Below are positions 1 to 6,826 of a stretch of DNA of 7,236 bases, in pieces. Under the pieces are notes generated by a model that ran no database searches, had not been told where the DNA came from, and saw only the letters and a program-made list of their open reading frames with translations. The DNA comes from Bacteroidales bacterium. GTDB taxonomy: Bacteria; Bacteroidota; Bacteroidia; Bacteroidales; Paludibacteraceae. The stretch's first letter is position 1. Each line of letters begins with the position of its first letter. The position numbers and the translations under genes were made by a program. Where the stretch lies: contig CAAGFD010000245.1 in NCBI GenBank assembly GCA_900769035.1, positions 1 to 7,236 on the forward strand, read 5' to 3'.

Positions 1-2
1 CT

Positions 3-407
3 TGCCTTTATATTATATACTTAAAAAATGATACAGATAGTATATGTATATATAGTGAATGTACCTATTCATTGAATAATGAGATACTTGTATTAAATAA
101 TAGAAAGGATACATTAAAATATGGTTTTAGATATCTGAATGACAGTGAAAATGAAATATTGTCTAACCAAAAATTATGTATATCAAATATTAATTATGAT
201 ACACTTTGTTACGATGTCAATAAAATACATTGGTATGTAAATAATATAACAACTGATGAATTTTTTTTTGTAAATGATGTCATTTATTACTGTAAGGTAT
301 ATTCTTCGTCTGAATTTCAAACAATTTGTAAAAAATATTTTTTTATAGAAGATACTCAAACAAATTTAGTACCTATTAATAGAATTATTCTTCCTATTAA
401 TTATTGA
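3..407 (+). CDS. Unrecognised protein, C-terminal part, cut by the left window edge
   Basis: I do not recognise this protein. The frame is open from the first bases of the window to a TGA at 405-407, about 134 codons. No ATG occurs in the frame, and the first candidate start (TTG at 72) lies inside an already open frame, so the real start is probably left of the window. In DNA with about 21% G+C, a stop-free run this long is unlikely by chance, which is the main reason to call it coding. The product is rich in Asn, Tyr, Ile and Lys, has several Cys, and shows alternating hydrophobic stretches that suggest beta structure. I see no transmembrane helix, P-loop or other named motif. Composition differs sharply from the roughly 40% G+C genes to its right, which could mean horizontal acquisition. 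It lies on the same strand as tsaE, separated by 208 nt that include tsaE's own promoter. Confidence 0.55.
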   Translation, partial: CLYIIYLKNDTDSICIYSECTYSLNNEILVLNNRKDTLKYGFRYLNDSENEILSNQKLCISNINYDTLCYDVNKIHWYVNNITTDEFFFVNDVIYYCKVYSSSEFQTICKKYFFIEDTQTNLVPINRIILPINY

Positions 408-521
408 TTGTATTACTAGTGTGATTCATGATAGTTTTTAGATATTTGTTTTGTGGATATTTACGAAGCTATTAGCAAATTGTTTTAGGTTCAATTTTAC
501 TCTATTATTTTGCAGTTGATT

Positions 522-553
522 ATTGAGAGTAACATTGATTTTTTGTACCTTTG
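522..553 (+). promoter_or_regulatory. Bacteroides-type promoter of the tsaE operon
   Basis: The -7 box TACCTTTG at 546-553 matches the Bacteroidota consensus TAnnTTTG exactly. A -33 box ATTG at 522-525 lies 20 nt upstream, within the usual 19-21 nt spacing. Transcription would start around 560, giving a leader of roughly 55 nt before the tsaE ATG. No riboswitch-like fold is evident in that A/T-rich leader. The two boxes are seen directly; their use as a promoter is inferred. Confidence 0.75.
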
Positions 554-615
554 CATTGTGGATTTTTCCTTCTGTATTATTACTAATATTTTGTATTATA
601 GATTTTTAGCAAGGT

Positions 616-1029
616 ATGAAAATACTATATTCTCTAAGCGAATTGAATGATGTAGCTACAAAGTTGCTCCCTTATTTGAAAGATAATAAGATTGTGGCGT
701 TTTATGGTCCTATGGGTGCAGGTAAAACCACTCTTATCAAAGCTTTGTGCTCGGCACTTAATGTGAAAGAAGATGTGGTAAATAGCCCTACTTTTTCTAT
801 TGTTAATGAATATAAAGCCGCAGAAGATACTATTTTTCATTTCGATTTTTATAGAATAAAAAACGTACAAGAGGCTTTGGATTTTGGTATTTACGACTAT
901 TTCGATAGTAATATGCTCTGTCTTATGGAATGGGCTGAGAATATCGCATCCATTTTACCTGATAATACTTTGGTTGTTTCTATAAAAGTGATTGATGATG
1001 ATTTTCGAGAGCTTGAAATAATTGAATAA
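616..1029 (+). CDS. tsaE: tRNA threonylcarbamoyladenosine biosynthesis ATPase TsaE
   Basis: TsaE (YjeE family) is the cytoplasmic ATPase that works with TsaB and TsaD to place threonylcarbamoyl on A37 of ANN-decoding tRNAs, a near-universal bacterial modification (t6A). The 137-residue length is normal for the family. A Walker A loop GPMGAGKT lies at residues 31-38, the family signature SPTFSIVNEY at 57-66, and the HFDFYR motif (HxDxYR type) at 75-80. A Walker B-like hydrophobic strand ending in LMEW (103-106) follows, with the Glu-Trp typical of TsaE. The ATG at 616 leaves a normal short N-terminus before the P-loop, and there is no strong Shine-Dalgarno, as usual for Bacteroidota. It is the first gene of an operon; the MATE gene starts 6 nt after its stop. 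tsaB, tsaC and tsaD are not in the window. Identification is firm. Confidence 0.95.
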   Translation: MKILYSLSELNDVATKLLPYLKDNKIVAFYGPMGAGKTTLIKALCSALNVKEDVVNSPTFSIVNEYKAAEDTIFHFDFYRIKNVQEALDFGIYDYFDSNMLCLMEWAENIASILPDNTLVVSIKVIDDDFRELEIIE

Positions 1030-1035
1030 ACATAT

Positions 1036-2388
1036 ATGCTTCCTACTTCTTTAGGTACAGAACCTATCGGTAAATTGCTAAAGCAGTTTGCCATACCGGC
1101 TATTATTGCAATGACTGCCTCGTCGCTCTACAATATGATAGATAGCATCTTTATCGGACAAGGGGTTGGTACTCTCGCCATTTCCGGTCTTGCTGTTACT
1201 TTCCCTTTTATGAATCTTGCTGCCGCTTTCGGCTCGCTTGTGGGCGTCGGCGCAAGTACGATGATTTCCGTTAAACTGGGGCAAAAAGATTACGATACTG
1301 CTCGTAAAGTACTCGGTAATGTATTGTCGCTCAATATTATTATTGGTGTCATATTTACCGTTGTTTCACTCCTTTTTCTCGATCAAATACTCTATTTCTT
1401 CGGTGCAAGTGAAAATACTATTCCCTATGCACGTGAGTATATGGTTATTATTCTCTGGGGTAATATTATAACCCACTGCTACTTAGGTCTTAACTCTGCA
1501 ATGCGTTCTTCCGGAATGCCAAATCAAGCAATGGGAGCAACAATTCTTACTGTTGTGCTCAATGCCATTCTTGACCCTCTTTTTATTTTTGTCTTTAAAT
1601 GGGGAATACAGGGCGCTGCTATTGCTACTATCCTGGCTCAAATGGTGTCCCTAATTTGGCTTTTTATCTCTTTTTCCCATAAAGACAAAGTGATGCATTT
1701 TACTCGTAAAGGTTTCTTGCTTGAAAAGCGGATAGTGGCTTCTTCGCTTTCCATCGGTATGTCTCCTTTTCTTATGAATGTAGCCGCTTGCCTTATCGTT
1801 ATTGTTATTAATCGTACTTTGTATACTCATGGAGGCGACCTTGCTATTGCCGCTTATGGAATTATTAACAGAGTGGTATTTGTAATTGTGATGATAGTGC
1901 TTGGATTAAATCAAGGAATGCAACCTATTGCCGGATATAATTTTGGCGCTCAAAATAAGGAGAGGGTATTCAGTGTGCTGAAGCTGACAATTGTTTACGC
2001 TACAGTTATTACCACTACCGGTTTCTTGATTTGCGAAATATTCCCTTATTATATTGCAAGGGTTTTTACTTCAGATGAAAATCTTATTGCTGAAGCTGAA
2101 GTGGGGATGAGATATGTGGTGATGATATTCCCTATTGTAGGCTTTCAGATGGTTAGTTCCAATTTTTTTCAGAGTATTGGAATGGCAAGACAAGCTATCT
2201 TCCTTTCTCTTACAAGGCAATTGCTGTTTCTGCTTCCGGGGCTTCTTATCTTCCCTTATTATTTTGGTACTACAGGTGTGTGGATATCAATGCCAATAAG
2301 CGATTTTCTCGCTACGGTAGTGGCTTTGGCAATGATGATTTATTATATGAGAAAATTCCGTAACGACGAATTATTGATAAATATTTAA
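1036..2388 (+). CDS. MATE family multidrug/cation efflux transporter
   Basis: This is a 450-residue inner-membrane protein of the MATE (multidrug and toxic compound extrusion) family. Members export cationic drugs, dyes or metabolites in exchange for Na+ or H+. The length is standard, and about twelve hydrophobic segments form two related halves. Family landmarks include PAIIAMTASSLYNMIDSIFI (residues 21-40, helix 1), the LDPLFIF stretch (179-185) followed by WGIQGAAIATILAQ (189-202), and in the second half YGIINRV (274-280) and GLNQGMQPIAGYNFGA (290-305). The sequence resembles the MepA/NorM-like bacterial branch, but the substrate cannot be read from it. The ATG at 1036 is 6 nt after the tsaE stop, implying co-transcription and possibly translational coupling. 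The kinase-like gene follows after 11 nt. No frameshift or missing segment is seen. Confidence 0.93.
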   Translation: MLPTSLGTEPIGKLLKQFAIPAIIAMTASSLYNMIDSIFIGQGVGTLAISGLAVTFPFMNLAAAFGSLVGVGASTMISVKLGQKDYDTARKVLGNVLSLNIIIGVIFTVVSLLFLDQILYFFGASENTIPYAREYMVIILWGNIITHCYLGLNSAMRSSGMPNQAMGATILTVVLNAILDPLFIFVFKWGIQGAAIATILAQMVSLIWLFISFSHKDKVMHFTRKGFLLEKRIVASSLSIGMSPFLMNVAACLIVIVINRTLYTHGGDLAIAAYGIINRVVFVIVMIVLGLNQGMQPIAGYNFGAQNKERVFSVLKLTIVYATVITTTGFLICEIFPYYIARVFTSDENLIAEAEVGMRYVVMIFPIVGFQMVSSNFFQSIGMARQAIFLSLTRQLLFLLPGLLIFPYYFGTTGVWISMPISDFLATVVALAMMIYYMRKFRNDELLINI

Positions 2389-2399
2389 ATCTTACTCTT

Positions 2400-3011
2400 A
2401 TGATTATTACTATAGGGCGACAATTAGGTAGTGGTGGTTTGCAAATCGGACAGATTGTTGCAAAAACGTTAAATCTCGATTTTTACGATAAACAATTGCT
2501 CTCCGAAGCTGCTAATGATAGTGGTATGAAGGAGGAGTTTTTCTCTAAAGTTGATGAAAAAGCGCGTAGTAAGTTCCCGAGTTTCAATATCTTTGGTATG
2601 CGAGGTGCTCTCGGGGGTAGTAGTTATGTCGATGTAAATTCCCTTTCTGCCGATAACCTTTTCTTGTTGCAGTCGAATACAATGGAGCGTCTCGCTTCGT
2701 CATCCGAGCGTGGCGTAGTGTTTATTGGCCGTTGTGCAAATTTTGTTTTGCGAAATCATTCCGATTTATTCCGTATATTTATATCTGCCGATTTGGATTT
2801 TCGTATTAAGCAAGTAATGCTTCGTAACGCTTGCTCTGAACAAGAGGCAGCCGAACTCATAGAAAAAGTAGACAAGCAACGCTCTAATTATAATGAATAT
2901 TTTGCCAATGGAGGTTGGGGTGTGGCTTCTAATTACGACCTTACTCTGAACTCCTCAAAATTCGGTATCGAGGGTACTGCCCAAATTATCGTAGATATAT
3001 TATCTCGATAA
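2400..3011 (+). CDS. Cytidylate kinase-like P-loop protein
   Basis: The 203-residue protein resembles the cytidylate kinase-like family (Pfam Cytidylate_kin2), distant relatives of CMP kinase whose substrate is mostly unproven. It starts with a beta strand leading into a P-loop-like motif GRQLGSGG (residues 6-13). The position of the usual Walker Lys is Gly, which as far as I recall is a trait of this family and not damage here. The stretch DFYDKQLL (27-34) follows as in the family. VVFIGRCANFVL (106-117) matches the family's second core strand with its Arg, and a lid-like segment with a DKQRSNYNEYF motif spans 158-168. The protein is soluble, with no signal peptide. It is the last gene of the operon: its ATG is 11 nt after the MATE stop, and a strong hairpin starts 13 nt after its own stop. 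It should not be named cmk; the authentic cmk normally carries GxxGSGKS/T. Phosphotransfer to a nucleotide is a family-based guess. Confidence 0.82.
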   Translation: MIITIGRQLGSGGLQIGQIVAKTLNLDFYDKQLLSEAANDSGMKEEFFSKVDEKARSKFPSFNIFGMRGALGGSSYVDVNSLSADNLFLLQSNTMERLASSSERGVVFIGRCANFVLRNHSDLFRIFISADLDFRIKQVMLRNACSEQEAAELIEKVDKQRSNYNEYFANGGWGVASNYDLTLNSSKFGIEGTAQIIVDILSR

Positions 3012-3024
3012 AAGGTACTTATAT

Positions 3025-3087
3025 AAAGAAAAAACTTTACTTTAATTATTGTATTGATAATACGATATTAAAGTAAAGTTTTTCTTT
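3025..3087. terminator. Long hairpin terminator between convergent operons
   Basis: The outer arms at 3025-3046 and 3067-3087 are reverse complements except for one extra A in the left arm's A-run. An inner pair at 3048-3055 and 3059-3066 extends the stem with one U-G wobble, leaving a 3-nt loop (GAT). The outer arms have A-tracts on the left and T-tracts on the right, so either strand would produce a hairpin followed by U-rich RNA. It sits 13 nt after the kinase-like gene's stop and 18 nt beyond the stop of the minus-strand PH-like gene, so it can end both converging transcripts. It is low in G+C, but its length of about 29 pairs should compensate. Confidence 0.85.
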
Positions 3088-3105
3088 GTTAATACTATTT
3101 CGAGA

Positions 3106-3384
3106 TTAATGATTAGTCAACAAAATTTGTTGTATTTGCTTTGCATCAGAGCGGTAGAATCCGTTTGATACATAGCGTTCTCCACCTCTTGTCTCGATAA
3201 TTATTGTAGAAAAAATAGATGTGTTTACCGATACACTGCCTATATTGGCTCTGTTTATTATCGAACGGTTATTCCCGATTAACTTGTTTTTAAAGATTAT
3301 GACTTGATCTTCAGTAATCTCTATTTGATCCCGGAAAAATAAATTGCCGGAAGTTAGTCTGGATGCTTTAAAATTGTATGACAT
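3106..3384 (-). CDS. Small PH-like domain protein downstream of the LRR gene
   Basis: This is a 92-residue soluble protein with no signal peptide or membrane helix. The pattern suggests a single compact bacterial PH-like (pleckstrin homology fold) domain. Alternating beta strands run LFFRDQIEITEDQVIIFK (residues 15-32), then a charged turn, SIINRANIGSVSVN (41-54) and SIFSTIIIETRGGERYVSNG (56-75). A C-terminal amphipathic helix, SDAKQIQQILL (79-89), closes the domain. The order of short strands, a GG turn and one final helix is the reason for the call; the sequence alone does not prove the family or give a ligand. The ATG is 30 nt after the stop of the LRR gene on the same strand. I see no terminator or promoter match in that gap, so the two genes are probably co-transcribed, with the 3025-3087 hairpin ending the transcript. 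It could also simply be labelled a conserved hypothetical protein. Confidence 0.65.
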   Translation of the reverse strand: MSYNFKASRLTSGNLFFRDQIEITEDQVIIFKNKLIGNNRSIINRANIGSVSVNTSIFSTIIIETRGGERYVSNGFYRSDAKQIQQILLTNH

Positions 3385-3414
3385 AATATTATCTTATTTG
3401 TGGGTGAATAATCT

Positions 3415-6400
3415 TTATTTGTACACTTCGGATGTGCTTTTAAAGCCTTTCCAATAAGGATTGGAGATGTAGTCGCTTGCAGTGCCCGGAGCTACTTTAA
3501 GTTCCGCATTCATCTTTATGTTGCTGAATATTTCGCCATCGGTTTTCGGCATTCTTACCGAGCGGATAGTGAATTTCTTTAGAGCCATACATCCGATAAA
3601 TGCTTTGGCGCCAATGCGTGATACGCTATGTGGTATTTCTACTTCAGTTATCGTATTGCAGTTCATAAAGGCACCTTGGTCAATCTCTTCACAGTTTTTA
3701 TCCACAACTATTTTTGTCATCTTCTTACCTACAGGGCAAATTATCAAGCGGCGTAAATCAGCTGTATAAAGCATATTGCCTTTGACAATGAAGTCGGCAT
3801 TCTGTTTTTTAACCATTACGTTTCCGAGACGTTTGCAACCGCTGAATGCTCCATCGCCTATTTCGGTGAGGAATTCGTGTATATTGAAGCTTGTAATGCC
3901 TGTTTCCATAAATGCTCCGTCACCTATGGCAACCACCGTTGTTGGAAGAGCCATGCGTTTTAATGCTTCGCAGCCGGCGAAGGCATAATTACCAATGCGT
4001 GCTACTCCTTTTGGAATTGCGCTCACGCGAGTAAGCGATTTACATCCGTTAAAGAGGTAGTCAGGCAATACTTCCATTTTGCTGTCGAAATTTGCAGTAG
4101 TGAGTTTGTCACAACCCTCAAATGCCGAACGTATCTTGCCATCGATAACGTTACTTACCGATTCACAACGTGTTGCATAGAAGTTAACACTCTCGAGTAC
4201 AGGGCAGTTTGCAAAGGCTAATCCTCCTATACTGGTTATTGTACGAGGTATGTCGAGGCTGGTGATTTTTTGAGCTCCGTAGAACATACCTTCAGGTATT
4301 GTTTTAACTTTCTTTCCGAAAACAATCCATTCCACTTTGTTCTTTCCACAGAATGGATAGAGGGTGCTGTCCGGCGTGAGGTCGAAAGCGGCATCGCAAC
4401 TGATTATGTTATAGTTGATTTGTGAAAGGTTTTCACAATCCATAAAACATCCTCCACCTATAGATGTGAGGTTCTCAGGCAGTGTGATGGTGTTCATTGC
4501 TCTGATGCCTGCAAATGCCAAATGTCCTATCGTTTTGATAGCTTTGTTAAATGAGATGTTTTCTACTGCATAGCATCCGTAGAATGCATAGTCTGGTAGA
4601 GATTCTACTTTAGGACCTAATGTGATGCGGACAACAGGTACGTTTTGGAATACCGGTATGATGCCGGAGTCGTTGCGTTGCACCATACTTTGGCAACTGA
4701 TGGCGTTGAAATTGATGTCTTTAATATTGCTACATCCGTCAAAAGCACCACCTCCTATTATTTTAACGTTTTCCGGAATGGTGAGTTTGCGGATACCGGA
4801 GCATCCTGCAAAAGCATATTTTCCTATTCTCTCAAGGTTGGCAGGGAGAGATATGTTCGTGAGTCGTGAACAGTAAGCAAATGCGTAGTCGGGAATCTCT
4901 TTGATGTCGTTACCAAGTGTAAGAGAGATAATTGCATCGTTGCTGAATGCCGATAAAGTTTGTCCTCTTTCGTCTACTGTAGTGGCTATTTCGCATTTCT
5001 CGGCATTGTAAATTACGTTGGTGAGGTTGATACAACCGTCGAAAGTGTGACCTCCGATAGAGCGTATCTTCTTAGGTATGTTTATTTTTTCGAGACCTTC
5101 ACAACCGTTGAACATATAGTCAGGTATAATCTCTACATCTTCTCCAATATTTACCGTCTTGATAGAAGAACAACTTTGGAATGCAGAGAGGTGAAGTCCG
5201 TTCTCGATTTTTGTAACTCCGGTGCAGTGGGTTGCATTGAAATTTACAGTGAGCAAATTATTACATCCTGCAAAGGCAAGACCGCCTATGCTCTTGATGT
5301 CTTTCGGAATCGTTACTTCTTTCAATGTTTTGCATCCGTAGAAGGCTTTGTATCCGATATATTCTATTGAATCAGGAATTTTGATACTGATAAGAGCACT
5401 GCATTTTGAAAAGGCATGGTCGGGAATACGCTCTACATTACCTCCGAAAACAACAGTTGTTAGTGCCGGATTTTCGAATGCAGGTATAGGGTTTTCGTTT
5501 TCGAAAGTAACTACGTTGACGCAGTTTATTGCGTTGAAGTAGATGGTGTTTAGGTTGCTGCAATTGGCAAATGCTCTACCTCCGATGCTCTTCACGCTCT
5601 CCGGTATTGTTACTTGGCGGAGTGATGTACAGCCGAAGAATGCACCTTGACCGATATTCTCGATACTTGCTTCGAAAATAATATCTGTTATACCTTTACA
5701 TCCCCAGAAAATATAACTTGGAATGTTTGTTACTGCACTTCCGAATTTTACGCTTGTAATGGCAGGATTGTTGAATGAAGGTGTGATATTGTCGTTGTAA
5801 ACGGAGTGTGCCAAGCGACAATTGCTGGCATTGAAAATTACCGAAGTAAGGTTTTTACAATTGAGGAATGCTCCTCCACCAATTTTAACTATCGTTTCCG
5901 GTATGGTGACGCTGGTGAGACTGTTACAGCCGAAGAATGCATAGTCGGGAATAACACCTACAAACGGACCGAAATTGAGGTTTGATATCGGAGTGTTGAT
6001 AAAAGCCGGAGTGATGCGACCTTTATCTTGTGCACTCATGCTCGTACATTCTTGTGCGTTGAAATTTAATGTGGTGAGTGCTGCACAATCGATAAATGCT
6101 CCTCCACCAATCTCTTTTACGTGCTGAGGAATGGTGACTTCGGTAATACCCTCACATCCCCAGAATGCGTATTCCGGTATTATCATTACATCGCCTCCGA
6201 AGTTGAGGTGTGATATGGTTTTACAATCTTCAAAAGCGGAGAGAATTTTGCCGTTTTGTTTTGTGCATGCCGATGCACAACTTACTGCGTTGAAATTAAC
6301 AGTGCGTAATCCATAGCAACCTTTAAAGGCGTGACCTCCGATGCGTGTGATGCTTTTCGGAATGGTTACCTCGGTGAGGTTCATACATCCGCGGAATGCG

Positions 6401-6636
6401 TTGTCCAGGATAATTCGTACTGCATATTGCTTGCCGTTGTAACTGATTGCCTCCGGTATGTTAATCACTCCTTCGTATGAAGTGCCGGGACTTTTCGTTA
6501 CAGATGCATAATTCAAAGAGTCGTTTACTTCGTAATAAATGTCAACTCCTTGTGCGTTTTTTACTGTGATTGAGGCAGATACATAGCTCGCCACAAAGAA
6601 TAATAATAGTGTAAAGTAGATTTTTATGACCTTCAT
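3415..6636 (-). CDS. Giant secreted BspA-like leucine-rich repeat (LRR_5) protein
   Basis: This 1073-residue protein belongs to the BspA-like LRR_5 class, surface or secreted proteins common in Bacteroidota and in some cases linked to adhesion (BspA of Tannerella binds host matrix). A Sec signal peptide covers residues 1 to about 21 (MKVIKIY start, hydrophobic core TLLLFFVA, likely cut after VSA). No lipobox Cys follows. A short N-terminal beta region (22-75, containing YEGVINIPEAI) leads into LRRs of about 23 residues with the pattern IP-x-x-(I/V)-x-x-IGxxAFxGCxxL. Residues 76-856 form nine larger units, described under the repeat entry. The C-terminal part (857-1073) has further LRRs, a common LRR_5 insert with NMLY (954-957), and an ending with APGTASDY and PYWKGF (1049-1065) typical of the class. 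I see no type IX sorting domain, LPxTG or membrane anchor, so the attachment mode is unknown. It starts 190 nt after the cardiolipin synthase gene; the PH-like gene follows. Confidence 0.93.
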   Translation of the reverse strand: MKVIKIYFTLLLFFVASYVSASITVKNAQGVDIYYEVNDSLNYASVTKSPGTSYEGVINIPEAISYNGKQYAVRIILDNAFRGCMNLTEVTIPKSITRIGGHAFKGCYGLRTVNFNAVSCASACTKQNGKILSAFEDCKTISHLNFGGDVMIIPEYAFWGCEGITEVTIPQHVKEIGGGAFIDCAALTTLNFNAQECTSMSAQDKGRITPAFINTPISNLNFGPFVGVIPDYAFFGCNSLTSVTIPETIVKIGGGAFLNCKNLTSVIFNASNCRLAHSVYNDNITPSFNNPAITSVKFGSAVTNIPSYIFWGCKGITDIIFEASIENIGQGAFFGCTSLRQVTIPESVKSIGGRAFANCSNLNTIYFNAINCVNVVTFENENPIPAFENPALTTVVFGGNVERIPDHAFSKCSALISIKIPDSIEYIGYKAFYGCKTLKEVTIPKDIKSIGGLAFAGCNNLLTVNFNATHCTGVTKIENGLHLSAFQSCSSIKTVNIGEDVEIIPDYMFNGCEGLEKINIPKKIRSIGGHTFDGCINLTNVIYNAEKCEIATTVDERGQTLSAFSNDAIISLTLGNDIKEIPDYAFAYCSRLTNISLPANLERIGKYAFAGCSGIRKLTIPENVKIIGGGAFDGCSNIKDINFNAISCQSMVQRNDSGIIPVFQNVPVVRITLGPKVESLPDYAFYGCYAVENISFNKAIKTIGHLAFAGIRAMNTITLPENLTSIGGGCFMDCENLSQINYNIISCDAAFDLTPDSTLYPFCGKNKVEWIVFGKKVKTIPEGMFYGAQKITSLDIPRTITSIGGLAFANCPVLESVNFYATRCESVSNVIDGKIRSAFEGCDKLTTANFDSKMEVLPDYLFNGCKSLTRVSAIPKGVARIGNYAFAGCEALKRMALPTTVVAIGDGAFMETGITSFNIHEFLTEIGDGAFSGCKRLGNVMVKKQNADFIVKGNMLYTADLRRLIICPVGKKMTKIVVDKNCEEIDQGAFMNCNTITEVEIPHSVSRIGAKAFIGCMALKKFTIRSVRMPKTDGEIFSNIKMNAELKVAPGTASDYISNPYWKGFKSTSEVYK
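4069..6411 (-). repeat. Nine diverged tandem supermodules coding for LRR blocks of 76-77 or 99-100 residues
   Basis: Within the LRR protein, nine units each begin near (I/L)PDYAFxGC and end just before the next such motif. In order of translation they cover residues 76-152, 153-228, 229-304, 305-403, 404-503, 504-580, 581-679, 680-779 and 780-856, with lengths 77, 76, 76, 99, 100, 77, 99, 100 and 77. Long units carry one extra 23-residue LRR. Each unit has one signature of the F/Y-N-A-x-x-C type, with Cys at 120, 197, 273, 372, 471, 548, 648, 747 and 824. The units are clearly homologous as protein but well diverged in DNA, so they look like old duplications and not a recent slippage array. 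Confidence 0.85.
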
Positions 6637-6692
6637 AAATTCTTTATATTTATGTTATGACATGTTATTTTTTTGCTATTTCAAAATCAAAG

Positions 6693-6723
6693 CAAAGTAA
6701 CTAAATTTTTTTGATATACACAA
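6693..6723 (-). promoter_or_regulatory. Candidate promoter of the LRR gene
   Basis: Read on the minus strand, TTG (6723-6721) is followed by 20 nt and then TTACTTTG (6700-6693). That is one mismatch from the Bacteroidota -7 consensus TAnnTTTG, at the correct spacing. The -7 box lies 56 nt upstream of the LRR gene's ATG, a leader similar to that of tsaE. The match is imperfect, so this is a candidate only. Confidence 0.45.
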
Positions 6724-6729
6724 CAGTTT

Positions 6730-6743
6730 AATAATTAATTATT
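6730..6743. repeat. Perfect 14-bp A/T palindrome beside the candidate LRR promoter
   Basis: AATAATTAATTATT is its own reverse complement and lies 6 bp upstream of the putative -33 box of the LRR gene. It could be an operator or an A/T-rich upstream element, but palindromes made only of A and T arise easily in such sequence. Confidence 0.3.
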
Positions 6744-6826
6744 TCCGATGAATTTTTAGCTCGAAAATTATCCGTTGTTACACCAATTTTGCGTCTTTTT
6801 TTGATTGAAAATTTTATTATAACAGA

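Noticed and set aside
72..407. A 111-codon gene starting at TTG 72
   Set aside because: The same frame is open without a stop to the window's left edge, so this start is arbitrary; the gene is treated as truncated on the left.
408..615. A small gene or RNA in the gap before tsaE
   Set aside because: Apart from the promoter at 522-553, I see no open frame with support and no stable fold in this A/T-rich stretch.
634..1284. Minus-strand open frames of 65-78 codons opposite tsaE and the MATE start
   Set aside because: They overlap two firmly identified genes, give low-complexity products without motifs, and have no promoter or neighbour support.
3482..6316. Several plus-strand open frames of 61-136 codons opposite the LRR gene
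   Set aside because: They are antisense shadows. The repeated codon pattern of the LRR gene leaves similar open frames on the other strand in each unit, and their products show no independent motifs.
3415..6636. Type IX secretion sorting domain at the end of the LRR protein
   Set aside because: The last 80 residues show the common LRR_5 ending (APGTASDY, PYWKGF) and none of the conserved C-terminal sorting motifs, so no such domain is claimed.
6751..6769. AATTTT/AAAATT inverted repeat as a terminator for the cardiolipin synthase gene
   Set aside because: The stem is only six A/T pairs with a seven-base loop and no following T-tract; too weak to support a terminator.
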